DNA of 14,151 nucleotides from an uncultured Acidaminococcus sp. (GTDB taxonomy: Bacteria; Bacillota_C; Negativicutes; Acidaminococcales; Acidaminococcaceae): positions 1 through 14,151 of the forward strand of contig OMUE01000077.1 in the NCBI GenBank assembly GCA_900314165.1, in the 5' to 3' direction. How positions within the stretch are numbered: the first letter of the stretch is position 1; every line of letters starts with the position of its first letter. The position numbers were made by a program, and so were the translations under genes. Positions 8,021 to 14,058 of the stretch are shown piece by piece. The notes beneath the pieces are model-generated. The model did no database searches. It saw only the letters and a list, made by a program, of their open reading frames with translations, and was not told where the DNA came from.

Positions 8021-8069
8021 AAATAACTCCCCTTCCTGAGTTAATCTCCACTTGTCTAATATGATTTAC

Positions 8070-8098
8070 ATTATAAGCAGTGAATTCCTACCTGTCAA
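8070..8098 (-). promoter_or_regulatory. Consensus sigma-70 promoter of metY
   Basis: On the minus strand, -35 TTGACA (8093-8098) and -10 TATAAT (8070-8075) are separated by exactly 17 nt, a perfect consensus. The leader is only about 40 nt, which leaves no room for a SAM riboswitch. Confidence 0.88.
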
Positions 8099-8122
8099 TA
8101 GTAGATTCGTAACTTTAAAAAC

Positions 8123-8297
8123 AGAAGTTAGATGATAGATAATAGAACCAAATGTCAAAGGTTAGAAGCTTTCTATAGTTTGTTGGAAATTGTCGATTGG
8201 ACGACATTTCAAAAACTACACTGTCCCAGAGGCCTAACCTTCGGCCTTAATTCTCTACCATCCGAAAACACTCCTACCTGTCTATCATCTAACTTCT
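8123..8297 (-). repeat. Nested inverted repeat of about 175 bp, possible terminator or MITE remnant
   Basis: The outer arms are a perfect 17 bp (8123-8139 with 8281-8297). Inside are AAGGTTAG (8158-8165) with CTAACCTT (8234-8241), TAGTTT (8176-8181) with AAACTA (8213-8218), and GAAATTGTCG (8186-8195) with CGACATTTC (8202-8210). All pairs are nested, so one long stem with internal loops is possible. On the minus strand the outer arm is followed by GTTTTTAAAG, so it could end the dinB-EamA transcript. No open frame or transposase is present. Confidence 0.7.
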
Positions 8298-8311
8298 ATC
8301 ATCTATCATCT
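8284..8311 (-). repeat. Heptanucleotide array, 4 units, order A-A-B-A (AGATGAT type)
   Basis: On the minus strand, starting 11 nt after the EamA gene stop, the units are AGATGAT, AGATGAT, AGAAGTT and AGATGAT. The array overlaps the right arm of the nested inverted repeat; its left arm (8123-8150) carries related heptads on the other strand. Confidence 0.75.
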
Positions 8312-8322
8312 CTATCCCAGCT

Positions 8323-9201
8323 TCAATTCCTCCTCGCCAGCACGACCACCATGGTCATGATGCACAGGGCACCCAACATTTCAGCCAGGCCTACGTGGTT
8401 GCCCATAAATACGATGGAAAAGAAATAGGCGCTCAGAGGTTCAAAAGCCGCCAAAGTCCCTGTTTCCGAGGCTGGAATATACTGGGTACTTTGCAGATAT
8501 ACAGAATAGGCTACCAGGGTCCCCAGCACAAACATGACCATAAAAGCCTCCAGAGTGGCGCCGTTCAGGATGATACCTGCCGGTGAAGGCTGATTAATAA
8601 TGAGCAGCATCAGGGAATTGAACAGGCTGCCCCAGCCTAAGATCAAAAAGCAGCTGTACTTCTTCAGCAGCACGGACGCATAGATGGTGTAGCAGGCCAT
8701 GCCAAAGGCACTGAGGAAGCCCCAGCCCAGGGATTCCGGGGACACAGCAAGATTCGTGCCCTCACCCTTTGTAGCAATGAGGAATGTGCCGATGATAGCA
8801 AGGCCTACGGCCAACACCTCCCGCCGGCCGGGCAGCCGCCTCTGCTGCAGCAGCACCATCCCCAGCAGGATGGCCGGCATGGTATACTGCAGGACCGTAG
8901 CCGTGGCCGCATTGCTATAATACACCGCTCTTACAAAGGGCACCTGCATAATATACATACCCAGGACCGTAAACTTTGTCAAAAGCTTGCCATCCTGGCG
9001 GATGGGTGCCAAAAGGTCCATGCGTTTATACAGGCAATACAGTATGAACACCAGGCCCGTGGACACCATACGGCACAGCAGTACGAATTCCGGGGAGAAA
9101 TGCTGGTGGGTCATGAGGTATTCTATGGAGTTGCTGCTGCCACCCCACAGGCTGGCACCTAACAGCACCATACCCATGCCGATTTTCCGTCTTCTATCCA
9201 T
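8323..9201 (-). CDS. EamA/DMT-family transporter
   Basis: The 292-residue protein appears to be an inner-membrane carrier of the drug/metabolite transporter superfamily. It has about ten hydrophobic segments in two repeated halves: the first opens with GMVLLGASLWGGSSNSIEYL, the second with LGWGFLSAFGMACYTIYASVLL. Each half ends in a typical EamA helix (NAATATVLQYTMPAILL; ETGTLAAFEPLSAYFFSIVF). The EPLSA motif before the last helices is characteristic. The substrate cannot be read from sequence; amino acids or related metabolites are common for the family. I chose the ATG at 9201 because AAGGAG lies 8 nt upstream; a longer frame from 9243 would overlap dinB by 41 nt. The start is 1 nt beyond the dinB stop, so the two are almost certainly co-transcribed and translationally coupled. 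Confidence 0.9.
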   Translation of the reverse strand: MDRRRKIGMGMVLLGASLWGGSSNSIEYLMTHQHFSPEFVLLCRMVSTGLVFILYCLYKRMDLLAPIRQDGKLLTKFTVLGMYIMQVPFVRAVYYSNAATATVLQYTMPAILLGMVLLQQRRLPGRREVLAVGLAIIGTFLIATKGEGTNLAVSPESLGWGFLSAFGMACYTIYASVLLKKYSCFLILGWGSLFNSLMLLIINQPSPAGIILNGATLEAFMVMFVLGTLVAYSVYLQSTQYIPASETGTLAAFEPLSAYFFSIVFMGNHVGLAEMLGALCIMTMVVVLARRN

Positions 9202-9202
9202 A

Positions 9203-10354
9203 TTACGTTCTCCTTGTCCCTTTGTAGATAATCTGCTCTCCAAATCTTTGCTTCAAGGCATCCAGAGCTGCCGCCCGCTTTTGCTTCTTTTCATCCTGGT
9301 TGAAGCCCAGCGAGGTAGTGCCCTCCCGGCTCAGGTGGCTCACCATGACGCCCAGCAGGCGCACAGGTTCCCGGAAGCTCCACTGCCGGCTCAAGAGAAT
9401 AATCTGCTCCCGCAGATCCTCATCCAATTGCACAGGTTCCTCCAGGGTCCGGCTGCGGGTCAACAATTGGAACTTCGCCGTCTTAATTTTCAGGGTCACC
9501 GTATAGCCCCAGAGGCCGCTGGACCGCAGCCGCCAGCCCACCTGCTGGCAGATGTCCCAAAGGATGGCCAGGCACTCTTCCCGACCCACCACGTCCTGTT
9601 CCAGAGTCACTTCCCGTCCCAGGGATTTCCGCTCTTCGTCGGGAATCACGGGCCTGTCGTCCAGTCCCAGAGCTCTGTTGCGGATTTCCTCGGCCTGCTT
9701 GCCCAGGATGGGTTTCAGGCTGGCCGGATTGCAATGGGCCAGGTCACCGATGGTCATTACCCCGATGTGGGCCAAAGCTTCCGTACTGCGGCTGCCCAGG
9801 CCGAACACTTTGCCCACAGGCAAGGGCGCGATAAACTCTGCGGCTCTGTCCGCCGTGATGATGACTAACCCATCGGGCTTCTGCAGGTCACTGGCCAGTT
9901 TTGCCAAAAATTTATTGGGGGCCAGGCCTACAGAGGCTGTAAGACCCGTCCGTTCCTTGATGGCCGCCTTAATCTTTGCCGGCAGCTTCGTTACATCTCC
10001 TACCAGCTTTTCCATGCCGGTCACATCCAAAAAAGCTTCATCGATGGATAAGGGTTCCACTAAAGGAGAAAACTCCCGGAAGATAGCCCGGATCTGTTGG
10101 GACACTTCCGTATAGCGGCCGTATCGGCCCTGAACGTAAATGGCCTGAGGGCACAGTCTGTGAGCTGTCACCATGGGCATGGCAGAATGGACGCCGAATT
10201 TCCGTGCTTCATAGGAACAGGTGGACACCACGCCGCGACCGCTGAGTCCACCGACGATGACCGGTTTTCCCCTGTACTCCGGATGGTCCAGCTGCTCCAC
10301 GGACGCAAAGAACGCATCCATATCCACGTGCATGATATACCGTTGGTGGGACAT
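9203..10354 (-). CDS. dinB: DNA polymerase IV (Y-family translesion polymerase)
   Basis: The 383-residue protein performs error-prone bypass of damaged DNA in the cytoplasm. Palm motifs are intact: HVDMDAFFASVEQ with Asp11 and steric-gate Phe16, YEARKFGV, and SIDEAFLD with catalytic Asp105/Glu106. ASVGLAPNKFLAKLASDLQKPDG is followed by the helix-hairpin-helix thumb and a little-finger domain. Where related proteins carry a clamp-binding QLxLF, this one has TSLGFN, so the clamp motif is weak. The start at 10354 has AAAGGAGG 8 nt upstream. It lies between mntP and the EamA gene. No SOS box is seen in the 49-nt gap before it, which is mostly filled by a terminator hairpin, so expression must come from readthrough or a promoter inside mntP. 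Confidence 0.95.
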   Translation of the reverse strand: MSHQRYIMHVDMDAFFASVEQLDHPEYRGKPVIVGGLSGRGVVSTCSYEARKFGVHSAMPMVTAHRLCPQAIYVQGRYGRYTEVSQQIRAIFREFSPLVEPLSIDEAFLDVTGMEKLVGDVTKLPAKIKAAIKERTGLTASVGLAPNKFLAKLASDLQKPDGLVIITADRAAEFIAPLPVGKVFGLGSRSTEALAHIGVMTIGDLAHCNPASLKPILGKQAEEIRNRALGLDDRPVIPDEERKSLGREVTLEQDVVGREECLAILWDICQQVGWRLRSSGLWGYTVTLKIKTAKFQLLTRSRTLEEPVQLDEDLREQIILLSRQWSFREPVRLLGVMVSHLSREGTTSLGFNQDEKKQKRAAALDALKQRFGEQIIYKGTRRT

Positions 10355-10371
10355 GGCAAGGACCTCCTTTT

Positions 10372-10397
10372 AAAAAAAATCGCTGCTAAGCAGCGAT
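10372..10397 (-). terminator. Intrinsic terminator between mntP and dinB
   Basis: Perfect 8-bp arms ATCGCTGC (10379-10386) and GCAGCGAT (10390-10397) close a 3-nt loop. Read leftward they are followed by eight T. The hairpin ends only a few bases before the dinB ribosome site (10363-10370). Confidence 0.85.
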
Positions 10398-10403
10398 GTG
10401 TTC

Positions 10404-10961
10404 TTATAGAAAATGGTAGTGCTCCATAACAGCTTTCAGGCCTATGAGGATCAGCACGATGCCGCCAGCCTGTTCGGCCCGCTCTTTGCCCCACATGCCG
10501 ATCATGGTTCCGAACACGCAGCCCAGGAACGAAAAACAGAACGTAATGGTACCGATTTCCAGTACTGTGGACAGGATATCCAATTCCATAAAGGAAAAGC
10601 CTACCCCTACACCCAAAGCGTCCATGCTGGTGGCTACCGCCAGGCCCAACATAGTCTTAAAGCCCGTAATGCTTTCCTGTTCCTGGTCCTCCCCGGCTTC
10701 CTTCAGCATGCCGATGCCGATATATCCCAGAATGACCAGGATGATCCAGTGGGCATAGCTGGCCGCTGCCTGGGCAAAATTATGGCCCAGATGGTAGCCC
10801 AAAAAGGGCATGAGAGCCTGGAAGCCCCCAAACCACAGGCCAAAGAGGAGGCCCCCCTTGAAGCGCCGGGACGGATCCATCTTCATGCCACCGCAGACGG
10901 ATACAGCAAAAGCATCCATAGATAAGGACGCCGCCAGAAGAAAAAGCGTCAGAGCATTCAT
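10404..10961 (-). CDS. mntP: Manganese efflux pump MntP
   Basis: The 185-residue inner-membrane protein exports Mn2+. It consists of six hydrophobic helices in two pseudo-repeats. The first repeat carries SMDAFAVSVCGG with Asp16, the second TSMDALGVGVGF with Asp114; these acidic residues correspond to the ones essential for transport in the E. coli protein. The length is normal for the family. The ATG overlaps the stop of the upstream small gene as ATGA (10958-10961), so translation is probably coupled; the nearest Shine-Dalgarno (GAGGGA) is rather far at about 11 nt. No yybP-ykoY manganese riboswitch is found upstream of mntP or of the operon. A terminator follows directly. Confidence 0.95.
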   Translation of the reverse strand: MNALTLFLLAASLSMDAFAVSVCGGMKMDPSRRFKGGLLFGLWFGGFQALMPFLGYHLGHNFAQAAASYAHWIILVILGYIGIGMLKEAGEDQEQESITGFKTMLGLAVATSMDALGVGVGFSFMELDILSTVLEIGTITFCFSFLGCVFGTMIGMWGKERAEQAGGIVLILIGLKAVMEHYHFL

Positions 10962-11272
10962 CGTTTGTTGATTCCCTCATAAATAAAGTAGGTTAGGAAG
11001 CCCAACACCCGCAATTCTTTCTCATTGTGCCGTTTATCCTCGCTCATTTTGCCAAAAATGGGAAGTGCCGTCTTCAGCATAGCCTTCGTAATCCCATGGG
11101 AACGCACACCGCCATGGACTACAGAATTGCCCACAGCCTCCAGCACCTGCAGGCTGGCCCGTTTCTGGGCTCCCGTCAGCTTGCTGTTGCCCAGCACTTG
11201 TTTTTTGATGACTTCCTGTTGTTCCAAAAAATCCTGTTTATCCAGGACCATTTCCTCTGTATTTTCCGCCAT
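10958..11272 (-). CDS. Uncharacterised 104-residue protein coupled to mntP
   Basis: I do not recognise this protein. It is soluble and charged, rich in Glu and Lys, probably helical, with no signal peptide, membrane segment or cysteine. The N-terminal third (MAENTEEMVLDKQDFLEQQE) looks like a flexible or coiled stretch. The middle holds a glycine/histidine segment VVHGGVRSHGITKAML, and the end is an aromatic helix GFLTYFIYEGINKR. I chose the ATG at 11272 because AAGGGGAG lies 6 nt upstream; an in-frame ATG at 11293 has no ribosome site. It is the first gene of a minus-strand cluster and overlaps mntP by 4 nt (ATGA). The tight coupling suggests a role linked to MntP or Mn homeostasis, but that is inference. 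It is likely real because of the ribosome site, promoter and overlap. Confidence 0.75.
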   Translation of the reverse strand: MAENTEEMVLDKQDFLEQQEVIKKQVLGNSKLTGAQKRASLQVLEAVGNSVVHGGVRSHGITKAMLKTALPIFGKMSEDKRHNEKELRVLGFLTYFIYEGINKR

Positions 11273-11307
11273 AGTGGACTCCCCTTCAAACAATATTCGT
11301 AACGTTT

Positions 11308-11337
11308 ATTTTATCATTTTGCAGCTGGATTAAGCAA
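11308..11337 (-). promoter_or_regulatory. Promoter of the small gene-mntP cluster
   Basis: On the minus strand, -35 TTGCTT (11332-11337) and -10 TAAAAT (11308-11313) are separated by 18 nt. This gives a leader of roughly 30 nt. The -35 box lies 3 nt from the end of the MITE-like element at 11341. Confidence 0.5.
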
Positions 11338-11340
11338 ATA

Positions 11341-11527
11341 TTAGTATGGAATGCCGTGTTAACTTCCACATGTAATTCCGTAGGGGTTTTCCAGAGGGGC
11401 TGCAGGCCCCGGCGGCAAACCCGCATCCAGGCTATTCAACATTTTTAACGGGCGCACCGCCGCTACGCTCTGGGGCGCCCCTACGGGTTAGTGCAAACAG
11501 AAAGTTATTTGCAAATTCCTATACTAG
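11341..11527. mobile_element. MITE-like non-coding element, copy 2
   Basis: The right end is CTATACTAG (11519-11527) and the left end TTAGTATGGAA (11341-11351), a decayed version of the same inverted end. It contains hairpin modules at 11378-11422 and 11450-11486. Positions 11378-11527 match 6430-6579 with only five differences in 150 bases, whereas the left flank outside the core has diverged more. There is no coding potential. It sits between the divergent promoters of the mntP cluster and glutaminase. Confidence 0.7.
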
Positions 11528-11529
11528 GC

Positions 11530-11556
11530 GGCCTCATCTTACGATGAGGCCCTACG
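11530..11556 (+). repeat. Palindromic repeat module, CATC-TTAC-GATG type
   Basis: The hairpin GGCCTCATC (11530-11538), loop TTAC, GATGAGGCC (11543-11551) is followed by CTACGAG. The loop and tail match the module at 14118-14145 while the outer stem bases differ in a compensated way. It directly adjoins the MITE-like element. Confidence 0.65.
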
Positions 11557-11613
11557 AGTTAGCACAATATTATAGTTGTTTGTAGTTTGTTCTACTAGTT
11601 CCGGCTGCTTCTA

Positions 11614-11622
11614 TGCTATAAT
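11614..11622 (+). promoter_or_regulatory. Extended -10 promoter of glutaminase
   Basis: TGCTATAAT (11614-11622) is an extended -10 with a perfect TATAAT. The -35 region 17 nt upstream (ACTAGT) is poor, as is common for extended -10 promoters. The leader is about 30 nt and has AAGGAGG at 11645-11651. Confidence 0.65.
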
Positions 11623-11658
11623 GTATACAGAATACAAAGCTTCGAAGGAGGCAGCGGA

Positions 11659-12600
11659 ATGGCAATTGCAAAAGAACAAATTCAGGCCGTATTGGATGAG
11701 GCTTTGGAGCAGGGCCGGGACGTGCTGTACGAAGGCAAGGTAGCGGATTATATCCCGGAACTGGCAAAAGCAGATTCTTCCAATCTGGGGGTCTGTCTCA
11801 TGCGGAAGGATGGCACCGTGTGCCAGGCCGGCGACTACAATATTCCCTTTACCATGCAGAGCATATCCAAGACCATGTCCCTGATCCTGGCTCTGCAGAC
11901 GGCCGGCTATGATAAGGTATTCAGCAAGATCGGTATGGAACCTACAGGGGACCGGTTTGACAGTATCCTGCAGCTGGAGCTAAAGGATTGGCGGCCCTTT
12001 AACCCCATGATCAACGCCGGGGCTATCGTTACCACCAGCTGTATAGAAGCTACAGATCCTTTCCAGGCCTTCCTGGACCTGGCCCGGCTGCTGTGCGGCA
12101 ATCCGAAGATCCGGCTGAACCAGTCCGTGTACCAGTCGGAAAAACGGACCGGCACCCGGAACCGTTCCATTGCGTTCCTGTTGAAAAGCGACAATGTGCT
12201 GGATGGTGAACCGGAAGAAATTCTGGACGTATACTTCCGCATGTGCTCCGTCATGGTGACAGCCAAAGACCTGGCCCACTACGGCATGATCCTGTCCAAC
12301 CACGGGGTGGATCCTGCCACGGGCAAACAGCTGATAGATTCCCGGATTGTGCGGATTGTCGTCACGCTGATGATGCTGTGTGGCATGTACGACGAGTCCG
12401 GTGAATACGCCGTCAAGGTCGGCCTGCCCAGCAAGAGCGGCGTCGGCGGTGGCATCGTGGCCATTGCCCGCCAGGGCGTGGGCATCGGCACTTTTGGTCC
12501 CAAACTGAACAAGAAGGGCAACAGCGTCGGTGGCGAGATGATCCTGCGGACTGTGTCCGACAAGCTTGGACTCCACGTATTTGATACGGCAACGTTCTGA
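11659..12600 (+). CDS. glsA: Glutaminase (serine-dependent, GlsA family)
   Basis: This cytoplasmic enzyme of 313 residues, the normal length, hydrolyses L-glutamine to glutamate and ammonia. It has the serine beta-lactamase-like glutaminase fold. Catalytic and binding residues known from the E. coli/B. subtilis enzymes are all present: Ser68-x-x-Lys71 (QSISK), Asn119 (INAGAI), Glu161 (YQSE), Asn168 (RNRS), Tyr192 (VYFRM), Tyr244 (GMYDESGE) and the KSGVGGGI loop with Val262. The ATG at 11659 has AAGGAGG 7 nt upstream. It is a single-gene unit, convergent with the M24 peptidase gene. It would supply glutamate, suitable for an amino-acid-fermenting anaerobe. No T-rich terminator follows; instead there is a heptad array and a GC-rich hairpin. 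Confidence 0.96.
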   Translation: MAIAKEQIQAVLDEALEQGRDVLYEGKVADYIPELAKADSSNLGVCLMRKDGTVCQAGDYNIPFTMQSISKTMSLILALQTAGYDKVFSKIGMEPTGDRFDSILQLELKDWRPFNPMINAGAIVTTSCIEATDPFQAFLDLARLLCGNPKIRLNQSVYQSEKRTGTRNRSIAFLLKSDNVLDGEPEEILDVYFRMCSVMVTAKDLAHYGMILSNHGVDPATGKQLIDSRIVRIVVTLMMLCGMYDESGEYAVKVGLPSKSGVGGGIVAIARQGVGIGTFGPKLNKKGNSVGGEMILRTVSDKLGLHVFDTATF

Positions 12601-12607
12601 GTAGGTG

Positions 12608-12657
12608 TTAGGGGTTAAGGGATTAGGGATTAGGGGTTAGGGGCTAAGGTTTAGGGG
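12608..12657 (+). repeat. Heptanucleotide array (TTAGGGG type), last four units A-A-B-A
   Basis: Seven nucleotides after the glutaminase stop codon begins a run of seven units, spaced 7 nt apart except for one 8-nt step. They are mostly TTAGGGG or one-base variants. The last four (12630-12657) are TTAGGGG, TTAGGGG, CTAAGGT and TTAGGGG, again with the third deviant. The likeness to telomere repeats is coincidental in a bacterial intergenic region. Confidence 0.75.
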
Positions 12658-12667
12658 TTAGCGCGTT

Positions 12668-12713
12668 TCTGCGCAGCGGTTCCCCGTCCCCTTAGGGGAC
12701 CGGATCCCGCAGA
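12668..12713. repeat. GC-rich hairpin between convergent glutaminase and M24 peptidase genes
   Basis: Nested pairs are TCTGCG (12668-12673) with CGCAGA (12708-12713), CGG (12677-12679) with CCG (12700-12702), and GTCCCC-TTA-GGGGAC (12686-12700). No T-tract follows on either strand, so it is not a canonical intrinsic terminator. It occupies the same position relative to a GCGAAGA array as the hairpin at 2678-2695. Confidence 0.55.
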
Positions 12714-12720
12714 GCGGCCC

Positions 12721-12748
12721 TCTTCGCTCTTCACTCTTCGCTCTTCGC
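12721..12748 (-). repeat. Heptanucleotide array, 4 units, order A-A-B-A, overlapping a gene end
   Basis: It is identical over 28 nt to the array at 2717-2744. The deviant third unit, GTGAAGA, supplies the TGA stop (12731-12733) of the M24 peptidase gene, and the first two units code its last residues. Confidence 0.85.
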
Positions 12749-13984
12749 TGTATTTATGACCCGCAACCCCTGTGGCTCCCCGGTCAGGCTCACGGCACCG
12801 GCCTTCGTAATCTTGTATGTGTTCTCCGTGCCCACCATGCCCAGGCCAGGCAGAGCGATTTTGGGTTCTATGGCAAACACCATATTTTCCTTTACGGTGT
12901 CACTGACCCTGCCGGCAATGACCGGCGTCTCGTCCATGTACAGGCCTATACTGTGGCCCAGGAAACGGCCACCGTTCATAAACATGGCCTCGTATTGCGG
13001 ATCAAAATCCTTCATAATCGTATCATAGACTTCACCTAAGACGGCTCCCGGCTTCATGAGGGAGGCCGTCTTTTTTTCTAATTCCACGCAGTAGTTGTAC
13101 GCCCGCAGGATGGTCTCCTTCTCAGGATCTTTATCCAGATCTCCATAGTAATATACTACGGTCTTGTCCGTATTGTACCCGTCAAAGCCACAGGGTACAT
13201 CCAGATACACCAGGCGGCCAGGCTTCAGGAACCGGAAGGCGCTGCCGATGCTCTGGACGGCTACACAGGTACCGCCCGTACCCCCAGGGCCGTCAAACGC
13301 TGTGCGGACCAGGGCACTTTTGCCAAAAGAAACAAGGCCGATGACATCTTCTCCCGTAGGACGGCTCGTGCGGGCAATGCCCTGGCCACCCTGCAGCACC
13401 ATATGGAGATACAGCTGGACGTCTAGTTCTGCTTCGCTGATGCCTTCCCGCAGCAGCTTCGGTGCTTGCCGGATCAAGGCTTCCTCGTGAAGCCTGCCGC
13501 TGTAAGCCATGAGTTCTAATTCATAAGGGCTTTTCACGCTGCGCAGCGCGGAAAGCACATCATCCAAGTCCCTGTATTCCTCACAGGAAAAATATTTGCC
13601 AAAAAAGTCCAGCCAATCCAGGGTCGTATGCTTTTTAGCCACATAGATGGCCGGATACTCTACATCGTCGTAATAGGCACCGGCCTGCCGGTAGCTGCGC
13701 ATGGGCCGGATCTGGGACGGTGGCAGCAGGGATTCATTCCGTGCCCGTTCCAGGCTCCGGCGCACCCACAGGATGGCGTCCTGAGGGCGGATAATGAGAG
13801 CCCCTTCCTGCATGGTTCCCGTAAAATAATACATGTTGATTTTATCGCTGATGACGGCCAGCTGCCAGTCTTCGTCTTTTTCTGTCATGAGGATCCGGAA
13901 CCGGTTGATGCGGTCTTCCAGTTCCTGCCGTGGCACCCGCCGCAGGTCGTCCGTCATAAACATTTCGTGTTCCAATATAGTCAT
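12731..13984 (-). CDS. M24-family metallopeptidase, Xaa-Pro aminopeptidase/dipeptidase-like
   Basis: The 417-residue cytoplasmic enzyme has the usual two-domain plan: an N-terminal creatinase/prolidase-like domain (about 20-150, with ISDKINMYYFTGT) and a C-terminal pita-bread domain. All five dimetal ligands are present: Asp262 and Asp273 (LDVPCGFDGYNTD), His344 (LGHSIGL), Glu373 (AIEPK) and Glu387 (GTENTY). The position that is His in the common HExP motif is Asp351 here (MDETP), seen in some M24 subfamilies, so the exact substrate (X-Pro dipeptides, X-Pro N-termini or something else) is open. The start at 13984 has GGAGGGG 5 nt upstream. Its final residues AKSEE and its stop codon are encoded by the heptad array at 12721-12748. 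Confidence 0.92.
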   Translation of the reverse strand: MTILEHEMFMTDDLRRVPRQELEDRINRFRILMTEKDEDWQLAVISDKINMYYFTGTMQEGALIIRPQDAILWVRRSLERARNESLLPPSQIRPMRSYRQAGAYYDDVEYPAIYVAKKHTTLDWLDFFGKYFSCEEYRDLDDVLSALRSVKSPYELELMAYSGRLHEEALIRQAPKLLREGISEAELDVQLYLHMVLQGGQGIARTSRPTGEDVIGLVSFGKSALVRTAFDGPGGTGGTCVAVQSIGSAFRFLKPGRLVYLDVPCGFDGYNTDKTVVYYYGDLDKDPEKETILRAYNYCVELEKKTASLMKPGAVLGEVYDTIMKDFDPQYEAMFMNGGRFLGHSIGLYMDETPVIAGRVSDTVKENMVFAIEPKIALPGLGMVGTENTYKITKAGAVSLTGEPQGLRVINTAKSEE

Positions 13985-14002
13985 AGTTTCCCCTCCATAA
14001 AT

Positions 14003-14029
14003 TCTATAACAAACCCACTATCCCAACAA
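14003..14029 (-). promoter_or_regulatory. Weak candidate promoter of the M24 peptidase gene
   Basis: On the minus strand, TTGTTG (14024-14029) and TATAGA (14003-14008) are separated by 15 nt, shorter than ideal. AACAAACC occurs twice around it (from 14008 and from 14025). It would start transcription very close to the ribosome site, so the true promoter may lie elsewhere, for example in the repeat region upstream. Confidence 0.25.
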
Positions 14030-14058
14030 ACCATAAATAATTTGCATATTGCACTAAC

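Noticed and set aside
8021..8069. SAM riboswitch or T-box ahead of metY
   Set aside because: The leader is too short and has no matching stems.
11273..11340. yybP-ykoY manganese riboswitch ahead of the mntP cluster
   Set aside because: The leader predicted from the promoter is only about 30 nt and shows none of the conserved loops.
6392..11527. CRISPR array or IS element
   Set aside because: Only two widely spaced copies exist, with no spacers, cas genes or transposase; a MITE-like element explains them better.
12607..12661. Telomere-like TTAGGG repeats
   Set aside because: It is a bacterial intergenic region; the units vary and fit the local heptad-array pattern, so this is not a replicon end.
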